A stretch of DNA of 46,503 bases, from positions 1 through 46,503 of the forward strand of contig CAYYJH010000010.1 in assembly GCA_964472195.1 (NCBI GenBank). The letters are read 5' to 3'. This stretch comes from BS750m-G4 sp964472195 (GTDB lineage Bacteria; Bacteroidota; Ignavibacteria; Tepidaquicellales; Tepidaquicellaceae). The position numbers and the translations under genes are program-made. Below the pieces are notes generated by a model, which saw only the letters and a list, made by a program, of their open reading frames with translations, was not told the origin of the DNA and did no database searches. Below are positions 16,937 to 26,642 of this stretch, in pieces; position 1 is the first letter of the stretch; each line of letters starts with the position of its first letter.

Positions 16937-17344
16937 ATTGTCTTTTTTTATTTAATAATTATAAATTATGTTTAGATAAAATTATATTTTATTGCTGTGT
17001 TACTCTCTATACTATATACCTTTCTGCATCTCTTCATTTAAAGGAATCCCGATACTTAACATGGTTCACGAAAAACCGTTTTGCTATTCGGGATAAAGGT
17101 AAGACTGTAAAAAGTTAAGGAGGATATTACTTCTACAGAAAGAGTGACAGAGAACAATAAATTTCTATGAAAATTCTAGAATTCTAAAATAAATACTTGC
17201 CAAATATAAATGTTCAGATTTTTAATAAACAGTAACAAATTAATTCATTCAAGAAAATGAAGATGTTAATCTATATTTATAATATAAAAAATCCCCGCTC
17301 AAATATTTTTGAGCAGGGAAAAAATGTAAGAACTTTTAAATAAG
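16937..17344. other. Intergenic region with an inverted repeat
   Basis: Upstream of the HMG-CoA synthase gene and downstream of the sialidase-like gene. ATCCCGA (17046-17052) and TCGGGAT (17098-17104) form an imperfect long-loop inverted repeat, with a small internal GGTT/AACC pair around 17071-17086. It might be a decayed repeat or a leader structure for the HMG-CoA synthase transcript; neither is supported further. The terminator at 17293-17318 is listed separately. No coding frame stands out. Confidence 0.35.
17293..17318 (-). terminator. Terminator after the 17345-19846 gene
   Basis: CCCCGCTCAAA (17293-17303) pairs with TTTGAGCAGGG (17308-17318) with one mismatch and is followed on the minus strand by a T-run. 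It lies 27 bp past the stop codon. Confidence 0.8.
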
Positions 17345-19846
17345 TTATTTTAACAGTATCATTTTCTTTACAGACACAAAATCTCCTGCAGTAATTCTAT
17401 AATAATATATACCGCTTGGTAAGTACGAGGCATTGAAATCCACCTCATATCTTCCGGGTTTATGCTGTTGATTTACTATTTTTTCTATTTCTTTACCCAA
17501 TATATCGTAAATCACAATCTTTACAATACCACTTTCAACAATATCATACCTAATCTTCGTTGCAGGATTGAACGGATTTGGATAGTTCTGGTAGAGATTG
17601 TATACTTGAGGAATTTCAGTACCTATTTGTGAAATACCTGAAATCAAAGACCACCTGACCGATTCAACTATCGGGTTATGCATTGCCCAGGTTACAGCAG
17701 AATCATTTCCTGAACTATCAGGACTTGTATATGCGCCGTTACCTGCTCCCGTCCAACCTCTAAAATAATAAGTTGTACTTCCGCTAACAACGGTCTTAGA
17801 GGTAACTCCAAATGTAAACGAACCAGCAGAATCATAAAATGCATTACCACCAAATGTATGTCCTTGCGTTGAGATAATAATCAACTTATACTGAACTTTA
17901 TAAAATGCAGTAAGATCTAAATTTCCGTTTATTACGAGGTTTTGTGTAGTATCGCCATTATTTGACCAGTGTGTAAAGACATAATTCGATGAACCGGATG
18001 CTTGCGGACTTAATGCTTGTACCGTAACATTTGAGCCATTTGTGTACACAAATTCTTTTCTGCCATGGTATGTAACTCCGTTAACTTTATAGTTGACTAT
18101 TTCTCCTCTGTTTGTTTGAACAACTAATTGTGAAGAGTTAACTAACAATTGAATCGTTCTTTTATGAGCAGGCGTTCCATTTGAACCACGTCCAATAATA
18201 TCAACTAAATATTCACCCGGTGTTACACTGCCTACTGCATCAATCTTCAAAGTAACAGAATCCGGGAATGAAGTGATGGTATCGACTCCATTAACAAATG
18301 AAAAATTTAACGAGCCTGATGCTGGAACAGTGTCAACAGTAGCGGTGAATTTAACCCTGTCTGTGAATGATTTCACACCCGGTACCCTGACTGAAATATA
18401 TGCACTTCCACCGTTATTTACGTTTGTTAAAGCTGGATTGATATTCATTGCAAAATCCGGGAAGTAAGCAACGTAACTCCCGAATGAGTTCAACCTGAAA
18501 TCAGCCCACACAAGCATCGAAGTTCTTGAATTTGAAGTAATTCCATTGTAATCTCCTTCATACTTTGGAGTTCCTCCTCCTCCACAACCACTGCAATCTA
18601 TTTTCATCTTACGGGTTGATATTCTCTGATTTGTTGAAAAACTAACACCTCCATTATCAGAATAAGCAGCATAAATATATGCGCTATCACTTGTGGGTGT
18701 ATCTCTCGTATCCATCCACTGAACATACAATCTTCCCGTTTCTTTATCACACCATACAGCAGGCTGCCATTGATGGTGAGCCGTAGTGTTAGGATCATCA
18801 TTTACTTTTGCTTCAGATGACCAGGTTGCACCTTCATCCGTCGAATACCTGCAGAAGATATCGGGTTTAGCTGCGTTTTGATCGGGAGTATTTTTTGCAT
18901 AAACACAATAAAGTCTCCCTCTGAATGAGCCAAAACTATTATCAGCAGTAATAAAAGGATAAGGTCTTGTTCTCATGTTTTCTACAGAATGCCTGTTGTT
19001 AACAGCAGTCCCTACGTAATTTACCCAGTACTGAGTAGATATTGCTGATGAGAATGTTGCCCCCCCGTCTGTTGACTTATAAAATTTATATGTCGGAGAG
19101 AACGTAGAACCGGAATTTGTAACAACATAAACACAACCTCCCGAGATATTTCCTCCTACTATTTTAGGACCTATAGCAACCATCATACCAGGCAGATTAT
19201 TATTAAGGTAAGCAACATTGTTAAAAGTCGCTCCATTATCAGTGCTGCGTACAACCCAACCGCCAGACATCACGGAATAGACATTATTTGCATAAGGACC
19301 TCCTGTTTGATCAGCAGCTATCCAGTTTTTATCGTATCCTATGTTTCCATTCACCGCGGTTTGCCAAGATACACTATTATTTGTAGATTTTATTATCTTT
19401 GTACCCTGAATGCTGGGGCTTCCATACATATTCTCGTAATATAAATTTCCTAAACTATCATAAGCAGTCACGGGATCTCCTCTCATTGATGCTCCAAAAC
19501 TTGGATTGTTAACAAACCAATCCACTCCGTTTAGAGTATAATGAGTTCCATTAATGTTAAAGGCACAGAAATACTGTAATGGATTTCTTGGATTCATCGA
19601 TATGTGACCTTCTGCAAAATTTACTCCGAGGAAAAAGTTGTCAAAACCAAATTCATCAGTTTGCGCATTATCACCTAAATAGGCTTGATTATTACCTGGA
19701 ATTATATTCATATTTTCTCTTGGAAGTTGATCTAAGTTCGGGTCATCACTTAATTGTGCTGTTGTTTCCTTATTTAAATAAATCAAGGAAGAAACTACGA
19801 ATACTGTTCCAAGTATCAAAAAGAATAAGATTTTCTTCATATACAT
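17345..19846 (-). CDS. T9SS-sorted sialidase-like propeller protein (tandem copy A)
   Basis: 833 residues with an N-terminal hydrophobic signal (KKILFFLILGTVFVVSSLIY). Residues about 70-490 resemble a six-bladed sialidase/exo-alpha-sialidase-type propeller with Asp-boxes STDNGATF, STDGGATF, STDEGATW and SDNGGVSF. Then come Ig-like strands (about 490-620) and two divergent InlB B-repeat-like units (FTHWSNNGDTT...LTAFYK and FRGWTGAGNG). The sorting domain at the end carries LYQNYPNPFNPATKI and a final KKMILLK. The catalytic Arg triad of true sialidases was not identified, so the propeller may only bind. It is a tandem paralogue of 19944-22418 (97 bp apart); the two share the domain order and long stretches of near-identity in the C-terminal half. 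Confidence 0.9.
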   Translation of the reverse strand: MYMKKILFFLILGTVFVVSSLIYLNKETTAQLSDDPNLDQLPRENMNIIPGNNQAYLGDNAQTDEFGFDNFFLGVNFAEGHISMNPRNPLQYFCAFNINGTHYTLNGVDWFVNNPSFGASMRGDPVTAYDSLGNLYYENMYGSPSIQGTKIIKSTNNSVSWQTAVNGNIGYDKNWIAADQTGGPYANNVYSVMSGGWVVRSTDNGATFNNVAYLNNNLPGMMVAIGPKIVGGNISGGCVYVVTNSGSTFSPTYKFYKSTDGGATFSSAISTQYWVNYVGTAVNNRHSVENMRTRPYPFITADNSFGSFRGRLYCVYAKNTPDQNAAKPDIFCRYSTDEGATWSSEAKVNDDPNTTAHHQWQPAVWCDKETGRLYVQWMDTRDTPTSDSAYIYAAYSDNGGVSFSTNQRISTRKMKIDCSGCGGGGTPKYEGDYNGITSNSRTSMLVWADFRLNSFGSYVAYFPDFAMNINPALTNVNNGGSAYISVRVPGVKSFTDRVKFTATVDTVPASGSLNFSFVNGVDTITSFPDSVTLKIDAVGSVTPGEYLVDIIGRGSNGTPAHKRTIQLLVNSSQLVVQTNRGEIVNYKVNGVTYHGRKEFVYTNGSNVTVQALSPQASGSSNYVFTHWSNNGDTTQNLVINGNLDLTAFYKVQYKLIIISTQGHTFGGNAFYDSAGSFTFGVTSKTVVSGSTTYYFRGWTGAGNGAYTSPDSSGNDSAVTWAMHNPIVESVRWSLISGISQIGTEIPQVYNLYQNYPNPFNPATKIRYDIVESGIVKIVIYDILGKEIEKIVNQQHKPGRYEVDFNASYLPSGIYYYRITAGDFVSVKKMILLK

Positions 19847-19943
19847 GAAATCCTTTCTTATTAATTAATAAAATAATGAATTGAAATTTATTTCTAATTA
19901 TAATATAAAAAACGAAAATATAAGATTCTTAATAAAGAATTTT

Positions 19944-22418
19944 TTATTTTAATAATATCATCTTCTTCACAGCGACAAAGTCTCCTGCAGTAATTCTATA
20001 ATAATATATTCCACTTGGTAAATGTTCTGCATTAAAATCTACTTCGTATCTACCGGGATTATGTTTTTGATTTACTAATTTCTCCACTTCTTTACCTAAA
20101 TTATCATAGATTATGATTTTCACATTACCGCTTTCAATAATATCATATTTTATTTTGGTAGCAGGATTAAATGGATTAGGATAGTTCTGATATAAACTAT
20201 AAACCTGAGGAATTTCCGTACCTAATTGAGAAATACCGGAAATTAATGACCACCTTACCGATTCTACAATAGGATTATGCATTGACCACGTTACCGCAGA
20301 ATCAGTGCCAGAGCTATCCGGACTTGTATACGCACCGTTACCAGCACCCGTCCAACCCCGGAAATAATAAGTTGATCCACCACTTATTACAGTTCGTGTC
20401 GTAACACCAAATGTAAACGAAGCAGCTGAATCATAAAACTCGTTACCGCCGAATGTATTCCCCTGAGAAGAAATCATTACCAGTTTATACTGAACTTTAT
20501 AAAATGCAGTGAGATCTAAGTTTCCGTTAATCGTTATATTATGCGTAGTATCACCATTATCAGACCAATGTGTAAAAATATAATTCGATGAACCCGATAA
20601 ATGAGGACTTATTGCTTGCACTGTAACGACTGAATTATTGGTGAATATAAACTGCTGTTGGTTATTGTATGTGACACCATTTACTTTGTAATTTACAATT
20701 CCATTCCTGTTTGTTCCTACAGTTAATCTTGAAGAATTCACCAGAAGATCGATATTTCGAGTATGAGTAGGTGTACCGTTTATTCCTCTTCCTGTAACTT
20801 TTGCTACATAAAGTCCCGGAGTAACACTCCCGACTGTATTAACCTTTAATAAGAGAGAATCGGGAAAGGACGTAATAGAATCTCGTCCGTTAGCGAATGA
20901 AAAATTAATCGAACCAGATGCAGGAATTGTATCGAGTGTAACTGTAAATTTAACCCGCTCTGTATATGGTCCTCGGGTATCAGGAACTTTCACAATAAAA
21001 GACGCACTGTCATTATTATTTATATTTACCGATTGAGGATTTACGGTCATAGCAAAATCCGGATAAAAACCCACGTAACTACCAAGACTACTATTTCTGC
21101 CATCCATCCAAACAGCATAGGAGCTATTCCCAATAGCAGAAATTCCGATATAATCTCCAATATAAAAAGCCTGTCCGCCACCTTGTCCAACTTTCATGTT
21201 ATCTGGATTAAACGAAACATTTGATATATTTTCATTTGGTGTAAAAGTTAATCCTCCATCTGTGGATGTTGTACCGTATAATCGTGTTAGAAGATTATTA
21301 CCAGGATCGATTCTTGAATCGTACCAGGCAATGAAAATTTTTCCATTATTATCCACTGAAATAGTCGGCATCCATTGGTCTGTAGTCGTTGCATCATCAT
21401 TGACTCTTACTGGAGTTGACCAGTTTGTCCCGTTATCAGTTGATCTGACTAAAAATATATCTGCATTATCCGGACCTGGGGGGTTCGCTGCATAAACTAT
21501 ATAAACGTTCCCCCTAGTGGAAGTATAACCATTATCAGCAGCCATTCTGGGAAAGTTATCTGTTCTTATACACCCTTTGACTGTATATCTTCCAGCACAA
21601 ATTACCCCAGGTCCAACAAATGAATTTACAGCAATTACCTGCGGAGAAAAAGTCGCACCACCATCAGTAGACCTGTTGACTAATATTGAATTAAAATTAG
21701 TACACGCAAAATACACACTGCCACCCTGAATGGAACCATTAGGTCCTACAGAAACATAAGCACCTTGAGAACCCATTATTGATAAAGGAGTTGACCAGGA
21801 TACACCGCCATTTGTACTTCGAGTAAACCGCATTCCGGATGCTCCAAATTGTCTCCAGCCTACATACAGATTGTTACTAAATGGACCACCAGTTTGATCA
21901 GCAGTTATCCACTCCTTATCTGCTAATCCTGCATTTGTAGAATATACATTGTAAGCATTTGACCATGTAGCACCTTTAGTAGTCGATTTAGCAACAGCAA
22001 CTCCATACGTTGCACCGTTTTGATATAACTGTGTATAGTATAATATACCAAGACTATCAAAACATACTACAGGATCACCTAAAATACTGAATCCGGGGAA
22101 TGGGACACCTACCTTTGTCCAATTATTTCCATCGATTGTATAATAAAAATTATTTGTATTGAAAGCACATACACTGTTCAAAGGATCTCTTGGATTTGTT
22201 GCAATGTATGGTTCACCAAAATCGACCCCCAGATAAAAATTATCAAATCCGTTAACGGTAACCGGATCACTATCCGTTCCAAGAGGGCTTATGTATTGAG
22301 ACATGGGTTGCGTTACAACAGAACGGAAATTACTATAATCAGGATTCTCCGATACTTGAGAGAATGCACTGCTTATTGCAAAGAGTAATAAAATTAGAAT
22401 GGACAAAGTTTTTTTCAT
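19944..22418 (-). CDS. T9SS-sorted sialidase-like propeller protein (tandem copy B)
   Basis: 824 residues. Signal peptide MKKTLSILILLLFAISSAFS, then a propeller with Asp-boxes STNGGVSW, STDGGATF, STDNGTNW and STDGGLTF. An Ig-like region, two InlB B-repeat-like units (FTHWSDNGDTT..., FRGWTGAGNGAYTS) and a T9SS sorting domain (LYQNYPNPFNPATKI, final KKMILLK) follow. Domain order matches copy A, and the propellers have diverged more than the C-terminal modules. Outer-surface or extracellular location is expected. An enzymatic role is possible but unproven. No terminator was seen between the two copies, so read-through into copy A is possible. Confidence 0.9.
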   Translation of the reverse strand: MKKTLSILILLLFAISSAFSQVSENPDYSNFRSVVTQPMSQYISPLGTDSDPVTVNGFDNFYLGVDFGEPYIATNPRDPLNSVCAFNTNNFYYTIDGNNWTKVGVPFPGFSILGDPVVCFDSLGILYYTQLYQNGATYGVAVAKSTTKGATWSNAYNVYSTNAGLADKEWITADQTGGPFSNNLYVGWRQFGASGMRFTRSTNGGVSWSTPLSIMGSQGAYVSVGPNGSIQGGSVYFACTNFNSILVNRSTDGGATFSPQVIAVNSFVGPGVICAGRYTVKGCIRTDNFPRMAADNGYTSTRGNVYIVYAANPPGPDNADIFLVRSTDNGTNWSTPVRVNDDATTTDQWMPTISVDNNGKIFIAWYDSRIDPGNNLLTRLYGTTSTDGGLTFTPNENISNVSFNPDNMKVGQGGGQAFYIGDYIGISAIGNSSYAVWMDGRNSSLGSYVGFYPDFAMTVNPQSVNINNNDSASFIVKVPDTRGPYTERVKFTVTLDTIPASGSINFSFANGRDSITSFPDSLLLKVNTVGSVTPGLYVAKVTGRGINGTPTHTRNIDLLVNSSRLTVGTNRNGIVNYKVNGVTYNNQQQFIFTNNSVVTVQAISPHLSGSSNYIFTHWSDNGDTTHNITINGNLDLTAFYKVQYKLVMISSQGNTFGGNEFYDSAASFTFGVTTRTVISGGSTYYFRGWTGAGNGAYTSPDSSGTDSAVTWSMHNPIVESVRWSLISGISQLGTEIPQVYSLYQNYPNPFNPATKIKYDIIESGNVKIIIYDNLGKEVEKLVNQKHNPGRYEVDFNAEHLPSGIYYYRITAGDFVAVKKMILLK

Positions 22419-22637
22419 GAAATATATTAGTTTTATATTAATAATTTAAAATTGATTTTTAAGATAATGTAAGAAGAATATAAATGAAAGACACATATAA
22501 TGTACGAATATATAATGTTAATGTTATTTTAAACAGTACAAAATAAAAATAAATTTCATTAATCCTGATTTATTTTATACAATTCTTTAATAATGGATTA
22601 TCAAAATTTGTTAATAAATAACACGTCTAATATATTA

Positions 22638-24725
22638 TTATACTTTCATATAAAACTTTTCATTATATTCCTTAACCATTCTATCTGTATTGAAATACTC
22701 TGCAAGATTCCTAATTGATGTTTTTATCTTTTGAATCCACTTCAATGGTAGTCCATCATCGTTTCTGATGTAGAACATTGGCAGGATATCATTCTCAAGT
22801 GTATAATACAAAGAATTTGCATCATAAATATCCTCATCTTCATAAGATATTTTTTTTTCATCAGGAGAACTATCGATTTTCCATCCGTTCTCCTCTGCAA
22901 ATCCTTCATTCCACCAACCATCAAGAATACTGAAGTTTAAACCTCCGTTAGCAACTATTTTCATACCGCTTGTACCCGATGCTTCAAGAGGTCTTCTAGG
23001 ACTATTTAGCCATACATCACACCCATAAACAAGTTCTTTCGCAACAGCAATATCGTAATTCTCAAGAAATACAAGTTTGTTCTTGAATTCATTCTGTTTA
23101 GAATATGCAAGTATTTCCGAAATTAATTGTTTACCACCATCATCTTTGGGGTGAGCTTTTCCTGAAAATACGAACTGTATTTTCATATTCTCATTTAAAA
23201 TGATTTTCTTTAATCTATCAATATCATTAAACAGCAATGTTCCTCTTTTATAAGTTGCGAATCGCCGAGCAAATCCCATAGTAAAAACTTTTTCATCCAG
23301 AATATCTTTTACTCCAGATAGTTTTTCATCAGGTTCATGAATAAGTTTCATTTTATCAGAAATTTTCTCCCTTATAAATTTAATCATACTATGACGGTTT
23401 TGTTTGCGCATTTCCCAAATAGCTTCATCCGGTAACTTACTTATGTTCTTCCAAATGTTTTCTTCTTTGAACCAATCTTTTCCAAAATGTTTTTTATAAA
23501 GTTTTTCTGATGCCTGAGATAAATATGTTTTAATATGAACTCCATTAGTAATAGAATCAATCTGACTTCTAATTTCTGGTAATGCCCACATTTTTCTGGC
23601 AATTTCCTTATGCGACTTACTTACAGCATTAACAAAATTCGAATTATTTATCGCAAGATAAGCCATATTGAACTTGTCATTATCCGGTTGTCCTTTTGTT
23701 AGATTACCTTCGTCAAACAATTCTTCAAAACTTATTTTCATTTCATCTTCTGCGTATCGTTTGAAATATTTATCCATTAATCCCCTCGGAAAAATATCAA
23801 TACCTGCAGGAACTGGTGTATGAGTAGTAAATATATTAGAATAATAACATTGCTCTTTTGCTTTTTTAAAAGAGATATTATCTTTTTTCATACAATTCTT
23901 AATTCGTTCAAAGCATAGAAATGCAGAATGACCTTCATTAATATGAAATGCTTTTATATTAAACCTCAAAGCTTCGAGAACTCGCATTCCTCCTATTCCC
24001 AAAAAAATCTCCTGCAATATTCTTTCTTCAATATCTCCACCGTATAAAATGTCTGTTATCCTTTTATCATCTGCATTATTTTCATCGACGAAAGTATCAA
24101 GTAAATATAGTTTAACTCTTCCGACATTAATCGCCCAAATTTGTGCATACACTTTTCTTCCCGGTAGATCAATGGAGATTTTCAATGGTCTATAATTATC
24201 ATCGGTAACAAGAGACATAGGAAGTTTATCAAAATTATTCTTCTCGTAAAGTTCAGCTTGTCTATCATTTTTGTCGATAAACTGCCTGAAATATCCGTAG
24301 GTATAAGCCAAACCGATTCCAATCAAAGGTATTCCTAAATCTGAAGAAGATTTTAGGTGATCACCAGACAAGGTTCCAAGTCCACCCGAATAAAATTTCA
24401 AGCATTTAGTAATACCATACTCGGTTGAGAAATAACAAACAGATGGTGATGTAGATTTATTATAATTTTTCTCAAAATAAGTTTCTTCATTAAGATATGT
24501 TTTGAAATCCCTGTACAGCGAATGAATTTTCTCCTGTAAATTTTTTCTTTCGATAATATCAAACAAGTATTCATCACTAATGGCATCGAGAAATTTTACA
24601 GGATTTCTATTGCTCCATTTCCAAAAATCATGATTTATTTCATCAAAAATCGAATAAAAATCATTATTCCATGACCAATAAAGATTATAAGATAGTTCTT
24701 TTAACTGATTTATAAAAATTTGCAT
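22638..24725 (-). CDS. glgP: Alpha-glucan (glycogen/maltodextrin) phosphorylase, GT35
   Basis: 695 residues. The N-terminal DUF3417-like segment (LKELSYNLYWSWNNDF) is typical of the shorter bacterial/archaeal phosphorylases. The catalytic part shows YFSTEYGI, YSGGLGTLSGDHLKSSSDLG, NEGHSAF, THTPVPAG, TNGVH, FARRFATYKR and the PLP site EASGTSGMK with Lys at 589. It releases glucose-1-phosphate from alpha-1,4-glucans with phosphate. No signal peptide, so cytoplasmic. It is shorter than the ~800-residue E. coli MalP/GlgP but no motif is missing, so this is the compact subfamily rather than a truncation. Upstream it is divergent from an MFS gene. Confidence 0.93.
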   Translation of the reverse strand: MQIFINQLKELSYNLYWSWNNDFYSIFDEINHDFWKWSNRNPVKFLDAISDEYLFDIIERKNLQEKIHSLYRDFKTYLNEETYFEKNYNKSTSPSVCYFSTEYGITKCLKFYSGGLGTLSGDHLKSSSDLGIPLIGIGLAYTYGYFRQFIDKNDRQAELYEKNNFDKLPMSLVTDDNYRPLKISIDLPGRKVYAQIWAINVGRVKLYLLDTFVDENNADDKRITDILYGGDIEERILQEIFLGIGGMRVLEALRFNIKAFHINEGHSAFLCFERIKNCMKKDNISFKKAKEQCYYSNIFTTHTPVPAGIDIFPRGLMDKYFKRYAEDEMKISFEELFDEGNLTKGQPDNDKFNMAYLAINNSNFVNAVSKSHKEIARKMWALPEIRSQIDSITNGVHIKTYLSQASEKLYKKHFGKDWFKEENIWKNISKLPDEAIWEMRKQNRHSMIKFIREKISDKMKLIHEPDEKLSGVKDILDEKVFTMGFARRFATYKRGTLLFNDIDRLKKIILNENMKIQFVFSGKAHPKDDGGKQLISEILAYSKQNEFKNKLVFLENYDIAVAKELVYGCDVWLNSPRRPLEASGTSGMKIVANGGLNFSILDGWWNEGFAEENGWKIDSSPDEKKISYEDEDIYDANSLYYTLENDILPMFYIRNDDGLPLKWIQKIKTSIRNLAEYFNTDRMVKEYNEKFYMKV

Positions 24726-24956
24726 AAATAATTTATGGTGATCCCCGCATTGAAAAAGAATTTAAAAAATATGAAAATATAATATATATCTGATTTAAAC
24801 TACTGAATAATTTTTACAATCGTAGAAAAGAATACACATTGTTGCACGATTGCTGTGTAAAATAACATTGATATCCTGACAGCATTGACATTCCTTACGA
24901 CTTTATAACTTTAGTTTGGAAATTATAAAGAATATTTTTGAATCAGATTAACATGT

Positions 24957-26255
24957 ATGGAGATTTGGCGTAAAAACTTATACAGTATATGGATTGCACA
25001 GTTCTTTGCAATGATTGGGATGAGTATGGTTGTTCCCTTCCTTCCATTCTATATTCGTGAATTAGGTGTTACGGAGCCCAATGACCTGGAAAAATGGAGT
25101 GGAATTGTTTTTGCAGGTCCATTCATTCTTTCATTTATACTTACTCCAGTCTGGGGTGCTCTTGGTGATCGGTTTGGTAAAAAAACAATGGTTCTCAGAG
25201 CAATATTGGGGCTTTCCATTTCTCAATTATTAGTCGGGCTTTCCGGGGATGTTTATCAACTTTTTATATTCAGAATGTTTCAAGGTGGGGTTAGCGGATT
25301 CATCGCTGCTTCATTAGCCCTCGTTACAGCAAGTACTCCGAAAGAAAAATCAGGTCATTCGATTGGAATACTCCAAACCTCTATTGCTGCTGGTTTTATT
25401 ATCGGTCCCTTAATTGGTGGTTTCCTTGCTGACCTGACTACGCACAGAAATGTGTTTTTCATAACATCTTCTATGTGCTTTATGAGCGGGATATTAATTT
25501 TCTTTAATGTAAAAGAACCTCCAAAAGTTAAAGACAGCAGATTTTTTTCGGTTTTTGCTAACTACAAATATTCATTCTCGAATTCAAAAATAAGACTTGC
25601 TCTCATCTCAATTACTGTAATTCAGATTTCAATTGCAATGACGTTCCCAACTTTTGCACTATTTATCGAATCATTCGAACTTGAAACGGCTTACATTTCT
25701 ACAATTACAGGATCGCTTATTGGTATTACAGGTATCGCCAATGTTATTGCTGCTCCATGGTGGGGTAAAAGGAATGACACAAAAGGTTTTAGAAAGAACA
25801 TTTTCGTTGCAATGATAGGTGCTTCGATAGCTTTAGGGTTTCACACATTCGCTTTGAACGTGTATGAATTACTGCCTATGCGAATATTGTTAGGTCTTTG
25901 CATAGGAGGATTAGTTCCGGTTTTTTATTCATACATAAATAAACATATAACTGAAGACAGAAAAAGCGGTATAATGGGTATTGCTTCAAGCTTTACATTG
26001 CTTGGTAATTTGATTGGTCCTCTTTTATGTACGCTATTTACTTTCCAATTTAGTTTAGAATATATATTTTTGGTAGCAGGTATTATCTTGTTTGTGAACG
26101 CAATTATCGTAAGATATTACATAGTCGATTTGGAAATTAAAAAACCAAAGGAGAGTGTTCAAATAAAATCATACGGTGATAACATTAAACCAGGTATATA
26201 TCTAAAAAGAAAAACCGAACACATTCTTTCTCAGACCAGTAAAAATAATAAATAA
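24957..26255 (+). CDS. MFS transporter
   Basis: 432 residues with about twelve hydrophobic helices and the MFS loop motif GALGDRFGKKTMV between TM2 and TM3 (residues ~67-79); the equivalent loop of the second half is APWWGKRNDTKGFRK. The architecture resembles drug:proton antiporter-1/YqjV-type exporters, but substrate cannot be read from sequence. A polar tail of about 40 residues follows the last helix. A DUF971 gene starts 3 bp after the stop and is probably cotranscribed. Confidence 0.88.
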   Translation: MEIWRKNLYSIWIAQFFAMIGMSMVVPFLPFYIRELGVTEPNDLEKWSGIVFAGPFILSFILTPVWGALGDRFGKKTMVLRAILGLSISQLLVGLSGDVYQLFIFRMFQGGVSGFIAASLALVTASTPKEKSGHSIGILQTSIAAGFIIGPLIGGFLADLTTHRNVFFITSSMCFMSGILIFFNVKEPPKVKDSRFFSVFANYKYSFSNSKIRLALISITVIQISIAMTFPTFALFIESFELETAYISTITGSLIGITGIANVIAAPWWGKRNDTKGFRKNIFVAMIGASIALGFHTFALNVYELLPMRILLGLCIGGLVPVFYSYINKHITEDRKSGIMGIASSFTLLGNLIGPLLCTLFTFQFSLEYIFLVAGIILFVNAIIVRYYIVDLEIKKPKESVQIKSYGDNIKPGIYLKRKTEHILSQTSKNNK

Positions 26256-26258
26256 TAA

Positions 26259-26570
26259 ATGTCAAACCTTTACCCAACTCAAATAAAAAAGACTAAAGAT
26301 TCACTATTCATTAAATGGAACAATGATAAATCTTCAGAAATTAGTCTGCAAAAACTCAGAGATGAATGTCCATGCGTAAACTGCAAAGGTGAATCTGTTA
26401 TGTTCGAATCATACATCCCGATCAAATCTCCTTTCAAAGCAGCAGGTTTCTATGAAATAAAAAAAATTGAACAGGTGGGAAATTATGCTATACAGATAAT
26501 TTGGAAGGATGGACATAGTACAGGTATTTATTCATGGGATGTACTTAGCAAAATAATTGAGAAGAAGTGA
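26259..26570 (+). CDS. DUF971 protein (gamma-butyrobetaine hydroxylase N-terminal-like)
   Basis: 103 residues. The DUF971 signature is LRDECPCVNCKGE (two cysteines two residues apart) followed by WKDGHSTGIYSWDVL. This small module is the N-terminal domain of gamma-butyrobetaine hydroxylases and often stands alone in bacteria near Fe-S cluster genes or apbC/Mrp; no such neighbour is present here. The cysteine pair suggests metal binding. Function of the stand-alone form is not established. Confidence 0.9.
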   Translation: MSNLYPTQIKKTKDSLFIKWNNDKSSEISLQKLRDECPCVNCKGESVMFESYIPIKSPFKAAGFYEIKKIEQVGNYAIQIIWKDGHSTGIYSWDVLSKIIEKK

Positions 26571-26642
26571 GAATACCCTTATATAGATATGATATTATGA
26601 GAAAAATTCTAAAAGAACTTCTGTTAGGCTCCAATTAACATT

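Noticed and set aside
16937..17344. tRNA gene suspected from a GGTTCACGAA string
   Set aside because: No T-arm GTTCGANTC consensus, no acceptor pairing and no cloverleaf could be built around it.
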